In this document: piece by piece, positions 1-39,740 of the stretch
Position numbering within the stretch: position 1 is the first letter of the stretch
How the letters are laid out: every line of letters starts with the position of its first letter
Assembly (NCBI RefSeq): GCF_001625305.1
Contig: NW_017802602.1
Coordinates: 1,482,168 to 1,546,167, forward strand
From: Branchiostoma belcheri
Lineage: Eukaryota; Chordata; Leptocardii; Amphioxiformes; Branchiostomatidae
Length of the DNA stretch: 64,000 nt
Direction: 5' to 3'
The notes under the pieces: generated by a model
The model's input: the letters and a program-made list of their open reading frames with translations, nothing else
Databases searched by the model: none
What the model was told of the DNA's origin: nothing
Program-made: the position numbers and the translations under genes

Positions 1-18
1 TCTCTCTCTCTCTCTCTC

Positions 19-68
<50 letters not shown>

Positions 69-118
69 TCCTCCTCTCTCTCTCTCTCCCCTCTCTCTGT
101 GTCTCTAAACCACTGCCA
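1..118. repeat. (CT)n microsatellite
   Basis: Almost pure CT dinucleotides with a few TTC/CCT interruptions at the window edge. Confidence 0.95.
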
Positions 119-548
119 ATACCATGGCCTACTTTATACATTATAGAACAAATACAGCAACAGCCTTCGACACAAAAAAAACCCAATGCAACAGAGGCCT
201 GTTATGTATTTACATACAAGAAAGCTATGTCTAGATCTGGCTAGACACCCATCCAAAGCTCTGTTGATCCTCCCCCAAGCACATGGATATGTATGTAGAC
301 TTACAACCACCCTCTCTAACTCTCATCAGTAAACATGTAACATCAGGACTCCGCGCTGCAACAGTCGGGACGTCGTGTGTGAATCTTGGTCAAAATCCGG
401 CGGTGCAACTTTTCTTCAGGTAAGTGGAACAGGAGAACACCTGTCGTCAGGTGAATACCTTAACAGGTGTGTTTTCTTTACAGGTGAGTGGAACGCAGGT
501 GTGTTGTGCTTAAACTTGGAGAGAGAGAAAGTCCTTACAAGAAGATAA
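119..548. other. Intergenic, nothing recognised
   Basis: No coding signal or element was found; only short near-repeats of CAGGTGAGTGGAAC-like sequence around 418-500. Confidence 0.5.
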
Positions 549-720
549 GGCTTCCTTTCTTATGAAATAAAGACTAAGCTTTAACTTCCAACACTTATAT
601 TACAGATTTGGGACTTACATCAAATTTTCCCCAAATCTAAGTGTTGGAAGTTAAAGCTTAGTCTTCGTTTCATAATGATTTGTACCAACACAGGTGAACT
701 TTCATGCTTCCTTTCTTATG
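549..720. mobile_element. Short foldback element with flanking direct repeat
   Basis: 562-598 and 638-673 are inverted copies (ATGAAATAAAGACTAAGC against its complement), forming a hairpin. GCTTCCTTTCTTATG occurs directly repeated at 549-563 and 706-720. Confidence 0.65.
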
Positions 721-1620
721 CTATTCATGGGCATTGTTTCCTCGGTATTTGGCGTTCTATGTTTTAGTTGTGCACGAAGAAATCCCCACCACCAATACAA
801 ATAGATATCTATAACAACAAAGATTGAGACACAGTAAGCAATCACTAAGTTATCAATCGTTTGTTTTTAACAAATTTGCTGGGTGCAAAGAACTAATTCT
901 AGGTATTGGCACTGAACTCCATTAGACCGGAATGGTTTGAAACCTTTCTTCTCAGATTTTTCACGTTACACAACCGAAGCGACCAGTCTTTTCTTTCAAG
1001 TGAAGCACAAAAACGGCCTTGGAGCGGTAGTAAATATTTACTTCCCCTCACCTCACAAAGAAAAGTAAGCCGAGACTAGCATACTACCAGAACGAAGCTC
1101 CCTGAGAATATCCAAGCATGGTACGTACAATTGTTTTAAACCAGAGACTCTTTTTGTGACGAGATATTTAGAGTCTGACTTTACTAGCAAGGGTTCTCTA
1201 CATTGGAACGACATCTCTAGTACTAGTTTTTCAAGGTAAGGAAACATTTGTTGTTGGTGACAAGAATGTGAACCATTGGTAGTGCTTTTGATCAGAAAGT
1301 GATCACCATTTCCTTTATACCTCTGTCTAATGAGTTATCAATTGTTTTCATACCGTGATAAGAGAGGACGTAACTGTTAGTGTGTTTATACATGCGCACC
1401 TTAGTTTGTGTTCGTTGTTTGTATACCTGTAATCCCCAAAAAACACAGACCCGTCAGTATCTCCACTTCCTTTTGACCAAAACACAGACCCGTTTAGGAT
1501 TACTAAAAATATGCATCTATTTAGGTCGTTCTATTACATTATTTTTGACAGAACGTAATGATAAAACATCGACACCATTTCCTCTAAGCAAGAATGTTGC
1601 AGAACATTTCCGAATTAGAA
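721..1620. other. Intergenic, nothing recognised
   Basis: AT-rich sequence with only short chance open frames and no splice-consistent exons on either strand. Confidence 0.5.
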
Positions 1621-1735
1621 TTCGAACCTGTTGTTCTCCGGTTCGAACCTCTTGTTCTATGATTCGAACCGCTTGTTCTACGCTTCGAACCTCTCGTTCT
1701 ACGACTCGAACCTCTTGTTCCACGGTTCGAATATT
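1621..1735. repeat. 21-bp minisatellite with TTCGAA cores
   Basis: About 5.5 units of a 21-bp repeat (TTCGAACCTCTTGTTCTACG type). Because 21 is a multiple of three it makes apparent open frames on both strands with a 7-residue period; these are not taken as genes. Confidence 0.85.
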
Positions 1736-2104
1736 CTGTGCGCGTCCGCCCAAGGGCACCGTGACCTCGACTGTCAACAAACCTCGCCTTTCTGTCAGGA
1801 CGACCGACGGAGAAGTTAGAAATATGTGAGTTCTTTAACCTCGTATAAACCTTTGAGTAAACTATATGGCAGTGTTATTCTTTTCATGGGGCGTGTGTTT
1901 TGAGACGAAGCTTTGGTAGCAGCTTTAGAAGAAAATTTGGTGACGTTGGGTCCAAAGTGAACCTGGTAGTAAGTGACATGAAACATAGCTACTATTTTAG
2001 ACAATTACCTTGTGTTATCATGTAGATCTTGAAGTTATTTTGTACTCTGAAACCCCCAAGCAGTGTCGGAGTCATATGTTTGGCAGGATATCATGTAACG
2101 TTAT

Positions 2105-2150
2105 TACCTTCGCCAAGAAGGTTATGTTTTCAGGGGCGTTCGTGTATGTG

Positions 2151-2218
<68 letters not shown>

Positions 2219-3046
2219 TGTCAACACGATAACTTAAGAAGGCCTTGATGGATTGTCTTGATACTTGGTAGGTGGGTAAGTCTTGATGAGACCTCAAAAT
2301 GATTAGATTTTGGACCCCCTAGCGGCTTGTTATGGTACTGCAGCTGAACTTCCGGTTTTGATATCTCATGATCTAGACAGGCTATGGTGATGAAATTTAG
2401 ATGGTAGGTAGCTCTTGTGCTGGGGAAGAAGTGACGTGAGTTTAGGCCCCCTAGCGGCCTGCACTGGAACTGCAGGGATAAATTCTTGAAAATATTCAAA
2501 AGGGGATAACTCAAGAACCGGTTGACGGATCGTCGTGATTTTTGGTATGTAGGTAGCTTACGTGATGCTTAATATAATTATGTGACAATTATGCAAACAT
2601 TGATGTAATTTGCATAATTTATGGAGAAATTCTATACATCAGCTGCATTCAATAATAGGACAATTAAAGCTTGTGACATTGGTAATTGACAACGAGAGAA
2701 ACACAGGAAGATATTGATTATGTTAATAATGACTTAATTTGCATAATTAATGAGAAAATTTTATAATTATGTAATGATAACTGCCTGGAATTTCATACTT
2801 GTGGTATTTGAAAGTTAAATTGAGGTGAACATCATTAAACATAGTTTATTCAAATCAGGACCTCATTTGCATAATTTATTAGGAAATGATAGAATGCATT
2901 GTTTGTTAATATAAGACTGTTTTCTGGTTGAGATTATTATAAAATGATATAATTCATGAAAATTAGGTTCCTATTTCTTAAATCAGGGGGAATAATTTAA
3001 TCTATAATTTGTCAGTCATAAAGATTAACATCATTTGGCGAAGGTA
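2105..3046. mobile_element. Non-autonomous DNA element, about 940 bp
   Basis: Begins TACCTTCGCCAA and ends with the complement TTGGCGAAGGTA (3035-3046). The interior has a (TG)n tract (2143-2218), two CCCCCTAGCGGC blocks and AT-rich sequence with repeated TTTGCATAATT. No transposase frame. Confidence 0.6.
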
Positions 3047-3399
3047 TGAGATCGGGGAACTCTAGTATAGTTTTGAAACCGGGAGGCTTATACAAAAACA
3101 GGAAGGATTGTTGATTTCTTCTGACATTGGGTTGTCATCAAAAGAGTTTACTGACGTATCGAAACGCACTGAGTACCGAGGGCGTCCTTGTGTCCAGAAA
3201 GAAATGTGCTTGCTCCACGCGAACGCAGTTTTCTGGACGTGGGAGCCTCTGATCCTGAAACACTTAAAAATTTCGGAGTAAAAACCACAAGATACTGCTA
3301 ACGAGAACTTAAAAGTTCAGTATATGAGTAACAAATGTTGCAACGAGAATTGAACAGACGGTGTAACAGGCGATAGGCCTAAAAATATATATAAAAAGT

Positions 3400-3503
3400 A
3401 TTAAAAAAATCAACATCGACAGCAACAAAAACTACAACAAAAGCTACAACCGTTGTAGTTTTTGTTGTTGATTTTATTTGATTTTTTTTAATTGTCGATG
3501 AAA
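3400..3503. repeat. Hairpin-forming inverted repeat
   Basis: AATCAACATCGACAGCAACA and ACTACAACAAAAG are followed by their complements up to about 3500. Confidence 0.65.
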
Positions 3504-3846
3504 TGTACTAAAGAATTAGGGACATGCAACAATGCTGTTAACACTGAAGGTATCTTTCAACCCTATATTTTTCGTCTTTCCTTCTTTGTCTTATTGCGTG
3601 CGGAACTGTGGTATACTCTTTCGTCACCAATCAGTTGTTCTTGCATACCATAAAACGTACAAAAAGGAAATGCAACAATGATACTGACACTTCTCCATCA
3701 TCCGTGCAAGACACCACTGAAACCGGACGTCTCTTTCAACTCTGTCATTATTTTGCTTCAAGAGCGTTTTGTTTTTCTTCTTCTTTCTTTATCTATCAAA
3801 GCGGAAGTGCTGTATCTTATTTTGTCAAAGATACAATAACAATAAA

Positions 3847-4120
3847 ATTTTTCCTAGAAGTTACAGCCGAATAAAAGTTATCTTGACATTGCCTGTTGCT
3901 AAAAGGGGAAGCAAAAATGTTTTTACAGTTATGAAATGCCTTAGCAACATTTCAGGTGTTTCAATATGAGTGTAACAGTAAGAGTTTTCCCAGAAATTAT
4001 GAGCCGAATAAAAGTTATCTTGACTTTGTCTACTTGTAAATGGGGAAGCAGAATTGTTTTTACAGCTTTGAAAAATACCTCAACAGCCTTTCAAGTGTTT
4101 CCAGTGCAGGACGAGATGTC
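3847..4120. repeat. Two-copy tandem duplication (about 137 bp)
   Basis: CCGAATAAAAGTTATCTTGAC and the following sequence recur at 3868 and 4003 with moderate divergence. Open frames here are not conserved between copies. Confidence 0.65.
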
Positions 4121-4338
4121 GCCAAGGACAAAACAAGGTCGTTCAATGTCATTGCGTGTTCCCTACATCCGGGGTACAAATTTAGGACAATCTCACGAGA
4201 GCGCCAGTTGTACTTTCGTCTTCTTACTCAAACGTTACATAATTCCACTGAAGAAGCTACCCGCGACCACATCTCTTGAAATTTACGTACTAGGTTGTTC
4301 TTGTCCGTGAATAGTTTCATCAGGTTGGTAAGACACTG

Positions 4339-4520
4339 AGTAAAGAGACTCTTTTTTACACAACGAACTCGTTTATTCTGCCGACGTTTCGGTGACCGTC
4401 TGTCACCTTCTTCAGGGCAGTGAACCAGTCAGAATGCATTGCCCTGTGGAAGGTGACAGACGGTCACCGAAACGTTGGCTGAATAAAAGAGTTCGTTGTG
4501 TAAAAAAGAGTCTCTTTACT
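4339..4520. mobile_element. MITE family M3 (long terminal inverted repeats)
   Basis: AGTAAAGAGACTC... at the left is matched by ...GAGTCTCTTTACT at the right, with about 75 bp of near-perfect inverted repeat and a ~30-bp centre. A half copy lies at 12731-12803. It abuts the presumed promoter of the Gla-EGF gene. Confidence 0.8.
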
Positions 4521-4610
4521 TAGGTCTTGCATATATTGTTCTTGACCTTGGCTTTCCCCCATCTTCAGCCTGACCGTTGCCTTGGTGACAGACGATCTAC
4601 CACGACCAAG
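4521..4610 (+). promoter_or_regulatory. Candidate proximal promoter / 5'UTR of the Gla-EGF gene
   Basis: Between the end of a foldback element and the ATG lie an AT-rich CATATATT (about 4530) and TGACCTTGG (4543-4551), whose reverse complement fits the SF-1/ERR half-site. No start site can be fixed from sequence. If transcription starts here, the foldback element is part of the core promoter. Confidence 0.25.
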
Positions 4611-31739
<27,129 letters not shown>

Positions 31740-32565
31740 CTTTGGACCTGAATGTTTAATTCTGGTTATGATTTTATATTTGGCAAAAAGAATAATTATG
31801 ATCTTCTACAAGGCACACTCTCCAACCAAGTGTCGTAATAGGTTTAGGTCAGCATCAAGCCTAAACTCAATGAAATAAGATAAGATAAGGAAAAGACGTT
31901 TATACAGCTTTTTAGGTTTTCTGTTCACGAATCAACGGATATACATGTACAACTAAAAGAATCAACTATCAATTACCGAACAAATAAGAAACAAAAAAAA
32001 ACACGAAAGCGTTTATTCATAGATCGATTATTACGTTTATAACCGGGTCAAAGCTGCAGGTATGTCACAAATGGAGACGTTATTTATTGATAAAATAGAG
32101 GCCTAGGTACACTCCAATGTTTTCTACAAAAAGGTAGAAACATTTGAATATTGACATTGCAGAACCTTAAAGAAGAGGTGATAAGCTAGCCATATTACAC
32201 GCAGGTGTCACCAAATAAAAAGATTCGCACTCGCCACATACAGCGCTTTCGGCATTTATTCTCTTTGATTCTAAATATTTTATTTCTGAAGGTAATCAAG
32301 GTTAGACTGTGCTGCAATGACCTGGAAATTTCTAAAGTTCAAATTCATGCACATTGATACTTGGATGAGATTCTGCAGTTTGCAAACATTTCGCTAGAAG
32401 GCGATGTTAACAACACCAACCGGCCCAAAGACCAGCAAGCATACCACTTGTTACGTCGACTACCTGTTAAGTGAGTAAAACAGAATTCCCAAAAGCAAAT
32501 TCCTTAACTATGTGCAATTCACAAAGTCGCCAGTGAGGGCGCTACTTAACCTTCGGTTTTGTAGG
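31740..32565. other. 3' flank of the Gla-EGF gene
   Basis: AT-rich; no certain polyadenylation signal, and AATAAA-like hexamers are several and weak. No other gene seen. Confidence 0.45.
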
Positions 32566-32670
32566 AGATGCACACACACACTCACCCACAAACAAACATG
32601 ATATATGCAAACACCAAATACGAAAACACACACACACACACATACATAAACATACATGCGCATATAACTG

Positions 32671-32739
<69 letters not shown>

Positions 32740-32740
32740 A
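32566..32740. repeat. (CA)n/(GA)n microsatellite
   Basis: CA tracts at 32568-32640 and 32672-32725, then GAGAGAGA. Confidence 0.95.
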
Positions 32741-32859
32741 AGATAGAGCATTCAAACAAGCATTCACAATCCTTGTCACAGGTGTATAGTAACACATAGA
32801 AGCACGACACAGGTCGTTTATTCTGGCCAGAGTTATCTATTTTTCAAAAACCCGAGATC

Positions 32860-33192
32860 TTGCCAACTCTGGGACCAAAATTCCCACAAAACAACAATAC
32901 GTCAAAACAACCTCGGTGGTCCCGCACGGTGAAGCGCGCCGCACGTGAATTTCCCAGCGAGAGTTCCGTGGGCCGAACCGGGCTCCCCGGTACGGTTACA
33001 AATCAGATACCGCGGGGGTTGGGCAAGATCACCGATCAAAGTCGGCCCAGGGATAAATTTAGCGCCTCGGTTGCTAAAAATAAACCTCCCGGAGGCTTAA
33101 TTGCCGTGGATGTGGTCCAAGTTCACGGAGGCGAAGCTACTTTGGAATGCGGCTTAAACAGAAGCACATTTTGGGGGGACTCCGATCGCTGA
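32860..33192 (+). other. GC-rich block with MEF2-like site; open frame of doubtful value
   Basis: A 110-codon frame spans a GC-rich island in AT-rich surroundings. The peptide is low in hydrophobic structure and matches no family I know. CTAAAAATAA at 33074-33083 fits the MEF2 consensus. I read it as a possible regulatory block, not a gene. Confidence 0.3.
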
Positions 33193-33233
33193 AGACACCT
33201 GTGACGAGATGCCAAGTGCTGCGGGAGTTGAGA

Positions 33234-33935
33234 CCCTTCCGGAGAAAAACATCGGTATTGACAAGTGGACATGTACAGGGACTGTCGTACCATTGCCAGT
33301 ATGTTCTGTGAACAAACTATAACGAAATAGGATTTTTATGTCTTGATATGATCAATAAAGCATAGTTTATCTGTCTAAACTCATCTATAAACGGTCTCAT
33401 CGTCATTACGGTTAGGGAAGCTCCCGGAGACAAACATCGGTATTGATATGTGGACATGTACAGGGACTGTCGTGCCATTGCCAGCATGTTTTGGCTGTGA
33501 ACAAACTATTACAAAAAAAGATTTGTAGGTCTTGATATGATTAAGCATAGTTTATCTATCTCAACCCATCTATAAACGGTCTAATCGTTATTGACAAGTG
33601 GACATGTACAGAGGCTGTCGTACCGTTGCCAGTATGTTTTGACTGTGAACAAAATAAAAGGAAATGAGAAGATGCATATGTCACAATTCATCTTGATATG
33701 ATTAATAAAGCATAGTTTATCTATCTAAACTCATCTATAAACAGTCTCATCGTCATTTCGGTTAGAGAACCTCCCGGGGAAAAATAGTTATTGACAAGTG
33801 GAAACGTACTGAGGCTCTGTGGTGCCTTTGCCACATGTTTTGGCTGTGAACAAAATATGAAGAAATAAAAAGATTTACAGTCATAGCTTCTTTAGCTATG
33901 GTGACTTGCCCTTTCCTGTTTAGACTACATATAAA
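33234..33935. repeat. Tandem array of ~185-bp units, about four copies
   Basis: Each unit has CGGTATTGACAAGTGGACAT, GACTGTCGTACC, CCAGTATGTTTTGGCTGTGA, AAGCATAGTTTATCTATCT and AAACGGTCTCATCG. Confidence 0.85.
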
Positions 33936-35744
33936 TTCAAACATTCATGGATACTATGAAGAAAGTTCATCTGAGTTGGTACTGAGTTACATGTTACAAG
34001 TTTAAACTTTTGTTCCTTATATAAGACTTTCGACCGATCACTCTGGTCTTCTTCAATAGACCTATAGACTTATTAGATACAGGTTACACTTGGCTTTGGT
34101 GAAAGATCAGACCTCTGACTCTTCAAAGAGTTAATCCAGCTTCTTGCTTTATTTTGACCATGTGTATTATGTAACGCCTAACCTCCACCGGACGTATGTC
34201 TTAGTTTGGTTTCTGGGAAAGCCGGCCGGTTCACAGGTGGAAAAGTTAGAGAATTTATCACAAGACAAGTGACACAACCTCGACTGTGAGCGCCGTTCAT
34301 CACTTGAAGCGCCCTGTTTCTCTTTAGCGCCGGAGAACGGTTGGAAGCAGATCGACTTTGATATTTAAGGCCTAGGAAAGTCAGTGTGATATTTCCGAAG
34401 TGGTACTTTTTTCATACGTTTATTGCTGTGATGATGATATTGCGCATCAAGTTGTATTATAATAACAATAATAAAAGTAATTTAAAGAAAAATATGGTAC
34501 ATGACTTCACATTTACACAGTGTAACAGGGGGTTTAGCGAGGCAAATTGGACCCTCTATGGGCGGCTAACTCCCTTGGCCATTTATACTTGTTTTTAGAC
34601 CGATTTCTACTGTTTATTCATCCTGCAATTTGTAAAGGAGTCTGGTGGAGACTAGCATCAGCATGGTTCTGGATACAACGCAACCCTTCTCGGGCCAATA
34701 GATACTGGCCTTTCTTAGAGAAAGACTGAATAAAGTCGAAACCGGTCAAATTCCGTCTCATCGTTGTCATCTTTCCATCGCTACGAATGATGCCTCCTCT
34801 GGCCAATAGATACTGAAGATTACTACTAGACCCACTGCTTGTCCAATGGATACTGCTTTAATTTGCCACCGTAGGATCTGCTTGGAGATTAGCCTGCATG
34901 ATCAAGGGAAGCCGGTCAAAGTCCGGGACGGAAGGTCAGGGTGACCTGCAAGATTAAGTTGTATAACTATAAGTGAAACCAGTTGGTCAGGCAGGTTATA
35001 TAACTCCATGCTTCCGATGTCAGTCCTGATAAAAGTTTAGGTAGGGATTCTCTTCTTTCTTTCTTTTTTTCAACCCGGGTTTGAAATTCAGATGTCCGAT
35101 AGAAAATTATATAGCCTTGCCAGCTGTCGACGAAGAAAAAAAGACGAGAGCCGGTCGGGTAACCGGAAAGACTTTTTTGCTGGACCTTACAGCAGATTCA
35201 GAATGAGCGAGGTTTTGCTTTCTACGTGTTTGTTTGCTCGTCCCTAGTTATTTGAATACGAATACGCCCGAGTCAAAGACCGAGGTGATGGAAGAAAAGA
35301 AAACAAGATGACAAACGCCACAACCCCTTCAAACGCATGTAAAAGATTTACAGATGTTTCCAGAAACATATTGACCGTCTGGGCACTACACAACATAACC
35401 GCTAATACCCTCGCTCACGGTCAATGCCATTTGAAGCGGTCGCTGCGCCGGATATTCGCTGACCGGTCGTTGCCACATCCGACTGTTCCTAACTTGTGCG
35501 ACACAAAAGCGTATAGAAAGCAACATTTTGATTTCACATGTACGACAGTTTCGTAGAAATGGTGAAGAAAGTAGTTAGATATAACGTGTATAAAGCTCGG
35601 GTTAAAAAAGCCTAATCCTAAAATCCTTCGTGGAATAGGTCATACAAATCCAAGTTTTGCCGCTCCACTGTTTCCATCTAATAGTAAGGGGTCTTTTACT
35701 TCTTTGTTTGTTTGTCTATTAGGATCGCCATTAATGTTCAATTG
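33936..35744. other. Intergenic, mostly anonymous
   Basis: Holds a repeat-B-like piece near 34150 and a single M2 end near 34870-34893 (AGGATCTGCTTGGAGATTAG). No gene supported. Confidence 0.45.
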
Positions 35745-36172
35745 CCGAATTCTTAACCCCCTTTAGGAAGGCCTGGCAGTATCCACTATCCCTATCGAAA
35801 TGGATATTATCATCCTAACCCCCTATAGAAAAGCTTGGTAGATGCTACTGTTTTTGCCGAATTCTACCATCCTTACCCCTTATAGAAAAGTCTGGTGGAG
35901 GCTATTATTTTGCCGAATTCTGCCATCCTAAACCCTGTAGAAAAGTCTGGTAGAGGCTAGGGTAGCCACCAAAAGATCTGCTTGGAGATCAGATGGAGGC
36001 CACTATTTTGGCTGAATTCTAGCATCCTAACCCCCTATAGAAAAGCCTGGTGGAGGCTACTTTTTTGCCGAATTCTGCCATTTTAAACCCCTATAGAAAA
36101 GCCTGGTAGAGGCTACTAATTTTCCTGAATTCTACCATCCTACCCCCTATAGAAAAGCCCGTTAGAGGCCAG
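35745..36172. repeat. Tandem array of ~50-80-bp units derived from M1 ends
   Basis: About six units of CCTATAGAAAAGCCTGGTAG, AGGCTA and GCCGAATTCTACCATCCTAA. Confidence 0.8.
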
Positions 36173-37847
36173 GGTAATGAACGGAGGAAGTCCCGTAACT
36201 CTGGGTGGCACTCCAGGTCAAGTCACGCTTCTGGCGAGGCTGGCAACACTTCCGGTATTTCCCGGCTCACCCCGTCACTTGACTTTGACTGTAATCATTA
36301 CCAGCCCTCCGAGACTGCAGTGCTGATAAACCTGCTCAAGACGACCACCCTAGGGGCGAGACCTCCGAATCTGCAGTACAGTCAAACCTGCTCAAGGCGG
36401 CCGAAAAAGGGGACCGATAAAACATGGTCCAGGACTCTTCAGTTACATATCCATTGTTACACTTGTCTTAGTCAGAACCTCCAAAGGGAACCTAACAGTA
36501 GATGATAGGTAGTATATAGTATTGTTGTAATGTATAGATTCCTAGCACTTTCCTTTAGAATATAGCGTTCAAGTATGAAATACTCATGTTTTGCATACTG
36601 CATACCCTCTTCTACATTTAGCCCATCTGGGCAAAATCATGCAATAAAGATTCATATCATATCATTAACTAATTCTCAGTCACGGTGGGTCTAATTGTCC
36701 AATTGTTTGGGGAGACACAGAGAGAGAGAGAGAGAGAGAGAGAAAGAAAGAAAGAGAGAGAGAGGGAGAGAGAGAGAGAATGAGTGATTATAAAAGTGCT
36801 GTTCACTGTTGCAATGACCATAGACAGGTCCATGTGGCATATCCACGTACCTAACCCCACACGTAGCGTGCTGTGTGTCCCGCGGCGCTGTTCTTGTCTC
36901 TTTCACCCAGATACAATAAATCAACACGCTTTACCCTGCAGCAAAAGGAACTGACCCAAAAGCCCCTTCTTTGCAATAAATTGTCTATCAGAACCTCCGA
37001 AGGGTTCTGAAACATGTAAACTTCACACTTGAAAATTTTAACACAGATTCACAAACCCGTTTTAGCTACCGAGGCCCTTTCCTCTACCCCTATTAGTCGA
37101 TAGCTAATGTAGGTTTGGTTAATACAATACGAATTTTATGTATATAAGACTTCTACTGAAGATATCATAAAATACATTTTTGCGATAGCAGGTGTTCAAT
37201 AATTGTAATAATGACTAATGATAATAGGTGTTCGTATTGGCAACAGAACACACGTTTGAACTACTATATATTGAAACCAAAGATTGGTAAATATATATAA
37301 AAGATTAGTACTGCTTTTGTACTTTAGAAAAGCCCCACTAGACTGTATATTATACCAGCCTGTGTTGTCTTAGTAGTTAGGATGCTTCATCATACCTTTT
37401 TATACAATGTTCAATAGTTGCTGCCATACTTTGTACCTTGTACAATTGTTGTGCAACAAAAGTTCTACATGTATAGTGACCACCTGTCCACATACCAGTC
37501 CATCGTTCTATAACAAGGCAAGTCTCCTCTCCCCATGTTTTTCTTCTTGATTCAAATAAACTTTAGATTTGTAATACAAGATGACATAATATAATTTTTT
37601 TCCATGTTGAAAGAAACTGACCCACGTTTTCGGTGTTGCCGGCCTGTTCTCAGCGCGCAGGCGCTGATTTAATTGAAACCACCGTTGTGTGTAACCAGGC
37701 CTGATTCTGACGGGTCGGGTCACGGGGGGTCACCGGGGGTCAAGGTGCAAACTTGGACTAACTTCTGGACAAGGTGACTTCTGACGTCATGTCTGTACGG
37801 ACAACAGCTGACCGCAAAGCACACACGTGTACGCGCCAAGGAAAGTT
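36173..37847. other. Intergenic with LINE tails and (GA)n
   Basis: 36590-36665 ends GCAATAAAGATTCATATCAT, like the 3' end of a non-LTR element. 36719-36780 is (GA)n. 37370-37470 resembles 41270-41440 and looks like another LINE 3' end. No gene. Confidence 0.5.
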
Positions 37848-38093
37848 AGCCTCCATAACATGCCAAAAACTGGGGGTCTTCAGGGTCTTTGGGAGCTTTT
37901 ATGTGCTATTTTCTGATTGCAAATAGACAACATAGCCGGCCTGGTTGAATTACCCCTGTTTTTAGAACTGGGCTAATCAGAAAACAGCCGAAGACCACCA
38001 AACCCCCAGATCTATAAGCCTGCTACGGAGGCTAATCAGAAAACAGCCGAAGACCACCAAACCCCCAGTTCTATACGTCTGCTACGGAGGCTG
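37848..38093. mobile_element. Foldback element with a tandem duplicated arm
   Basis: TTAGCCTCCATAACATG and CTGGGGGTCTTC on the left are inverted on the right (GAAGACCACCAAACCCCCAG). The right arm is present twice with a ~62-bp period. Confidence 0.65.
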
Positions 38094-38099
38094 AAGGAA

Positions 38100-38342
38100 A
38101 GTGGGGTCGTGTGGCGTAACGACAGAGCGTTAGGCTCGGAACCAAGAGGTCCCGAGTTTGAATCCCGCCATGCCACCGATCTAGTGCCCTTGGGAAAGGC
38201 ATTTTACACTAACTTTACTCAGGTGAAAATGAGTATTGTCCTGTCCTATATTCTGTGTTGTTGCCGATATAAAATGAGTTGATATAACTTGAGTGTGCTG
38301 TCACCATGTCTAATCATGAAATGTTGAAGTAAAGAAAAAAAA
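38100..38342 (+). mobile_element. tRNA-derived SINE, near full length
   Basis: GGGGTCGTGTGGCGTAACGA (A-box-like) and GAGTTTGAATCC (B-box-like), body CCGATCTAGTGCCCTTGGGA, ends GTAAAGAAAAAAAAC. Confidence 0.82.
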
Positions 38343-39699
38343 CTGACCGCATAGCACAAACGCCAAGGAAGCTACCCAGCTGACGTGCATTTGGGAATCT
38401 GGGAAAAGCTGACCTAAGGAGATTTTTTGGAGTGATGATTCTTGAAAGAACGCTTGACATATCGATCACTCGATGTAATAATTCCCTGTCAATCAGCAAC
38501 GATATGAACTTAAAGCAAAATTACCATGCAATCCCATGAATTTTAAATTTTGAAGATACAATGATCTAGTTTTACATGTCGGACTATCCAGCCTTTAAGG
38601 TAATGTTATTCCTTATAGAACTTCTACATCTCCGTTAGATATATTTTCTTTCCTTCTGTTGTGAGGCTAACATAGTAGTAGCCACTAGAGGTGCCCTGTA
38701 CCTTTTCATGCTGAGCAAGACATAAAAACATCCAATGAATGCGCCAACAATTTACCCGAAACGTTTTGATGCTCGTAAAAGTCTGACTTCAGATTTTTGA
38801 GTGACAATTCTGTAGGAATATGCGAATTTCCTAAACGTTGGAGGCCGCTAAATGCAATCCATTCTGTGGCAAAGACATGGCTGGAAAAGACAAGGATGGA
38901 AAATAACACATTAATATGATATAACCACCTTGGTCAATGATTGGAGCTTCCATCCCTCCTTGGAAGTACAATGAGTATCACCAACTTTCCGCTGAAGGCT
39001 GCGACAGTTGAGCGACCAAATAGTTGACAGATCGCTCCACGAATTTCATAGACGAAGAACGAGTTTTTTTAAGTTTTCTGTGCTCTGTTGTCTTTTGAAA
39101 TAACACTTCTTTTGCATCCTAGATCCTCTAGAGGATGTAGAACTCGGGAGCTATAATAGGTTTGGTAACCAGGCTGTTGTTCTGCATCCCCGTCTATTAG
39201 TATTAGACTGGTTTTCATCAGCACAAAGATATACTTATCTCCTGGCAGCCTTATTGGAGGGCTATTTACAAAAGTAAAATGATATATACATTAACAGTTG
39301 TCATTATTTAGCAAGCAATGGTAAAATTCACTGTTTCAACATCACAAATTCACGTTCGGAGGTAATTTTCAAACCAATGCTACATATGTAATAATAACTG
39401 TCTGACATCAAAGTTGCTAAAAGTTTAACTTAAGGATTCGATTACAAATTAGACTGACATTTTTGTCAAGTGGAAAGTGTGCCTTAAAATCTGACATTTT
39501 ATCTCACAGTTGGTGTGACTTTTTGTCGCCCAGTTAAGACATCAGTCCTGCCGAATGAAGACGCTGCCAGACACTTGGCCTTGACCTCTGGGCGGCGAGA
39601 ATCTTAAGGAGGGCCAAGAATTACACAACGGGTCAAAGGTCAGGTTGTCCCAAGTGTTCTGAATTAGGGACATGCGCACACTTGACATTCCAAAATAAA

Positions 39700-39740
39700 A
39701 CGTGGGGGCTAAAAATAGTAACGATGGCTAAAAATACCCG
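39700..39740. promoter_or_regulatory. Paired MEF2-like sites
   Basis: CTAAAAATAG at 39709-39718 (exact consensus) and CTAAAAATAC at 39728-39737 (one mismatch), spaced about two helix turns apart. Confidence 0.35.

Noticed and set aside
1380..1829. Overlapping open frames on both strands with 7-residue repeats
   Set aside because: They are created by the 21-bp minisatellite; repeat length divisible by three keeps all frames open.
33234..33935. CRISPR-like regular repeats
   Set aside because: Units are ~185 bp, diverged and without short constant repeats and unique spacers; the sequence is eukaryotic.
38103..38180. Possible tRNA gene
   Set aside because: Head of a tRNA-derived SINE, not an independent tRNA.
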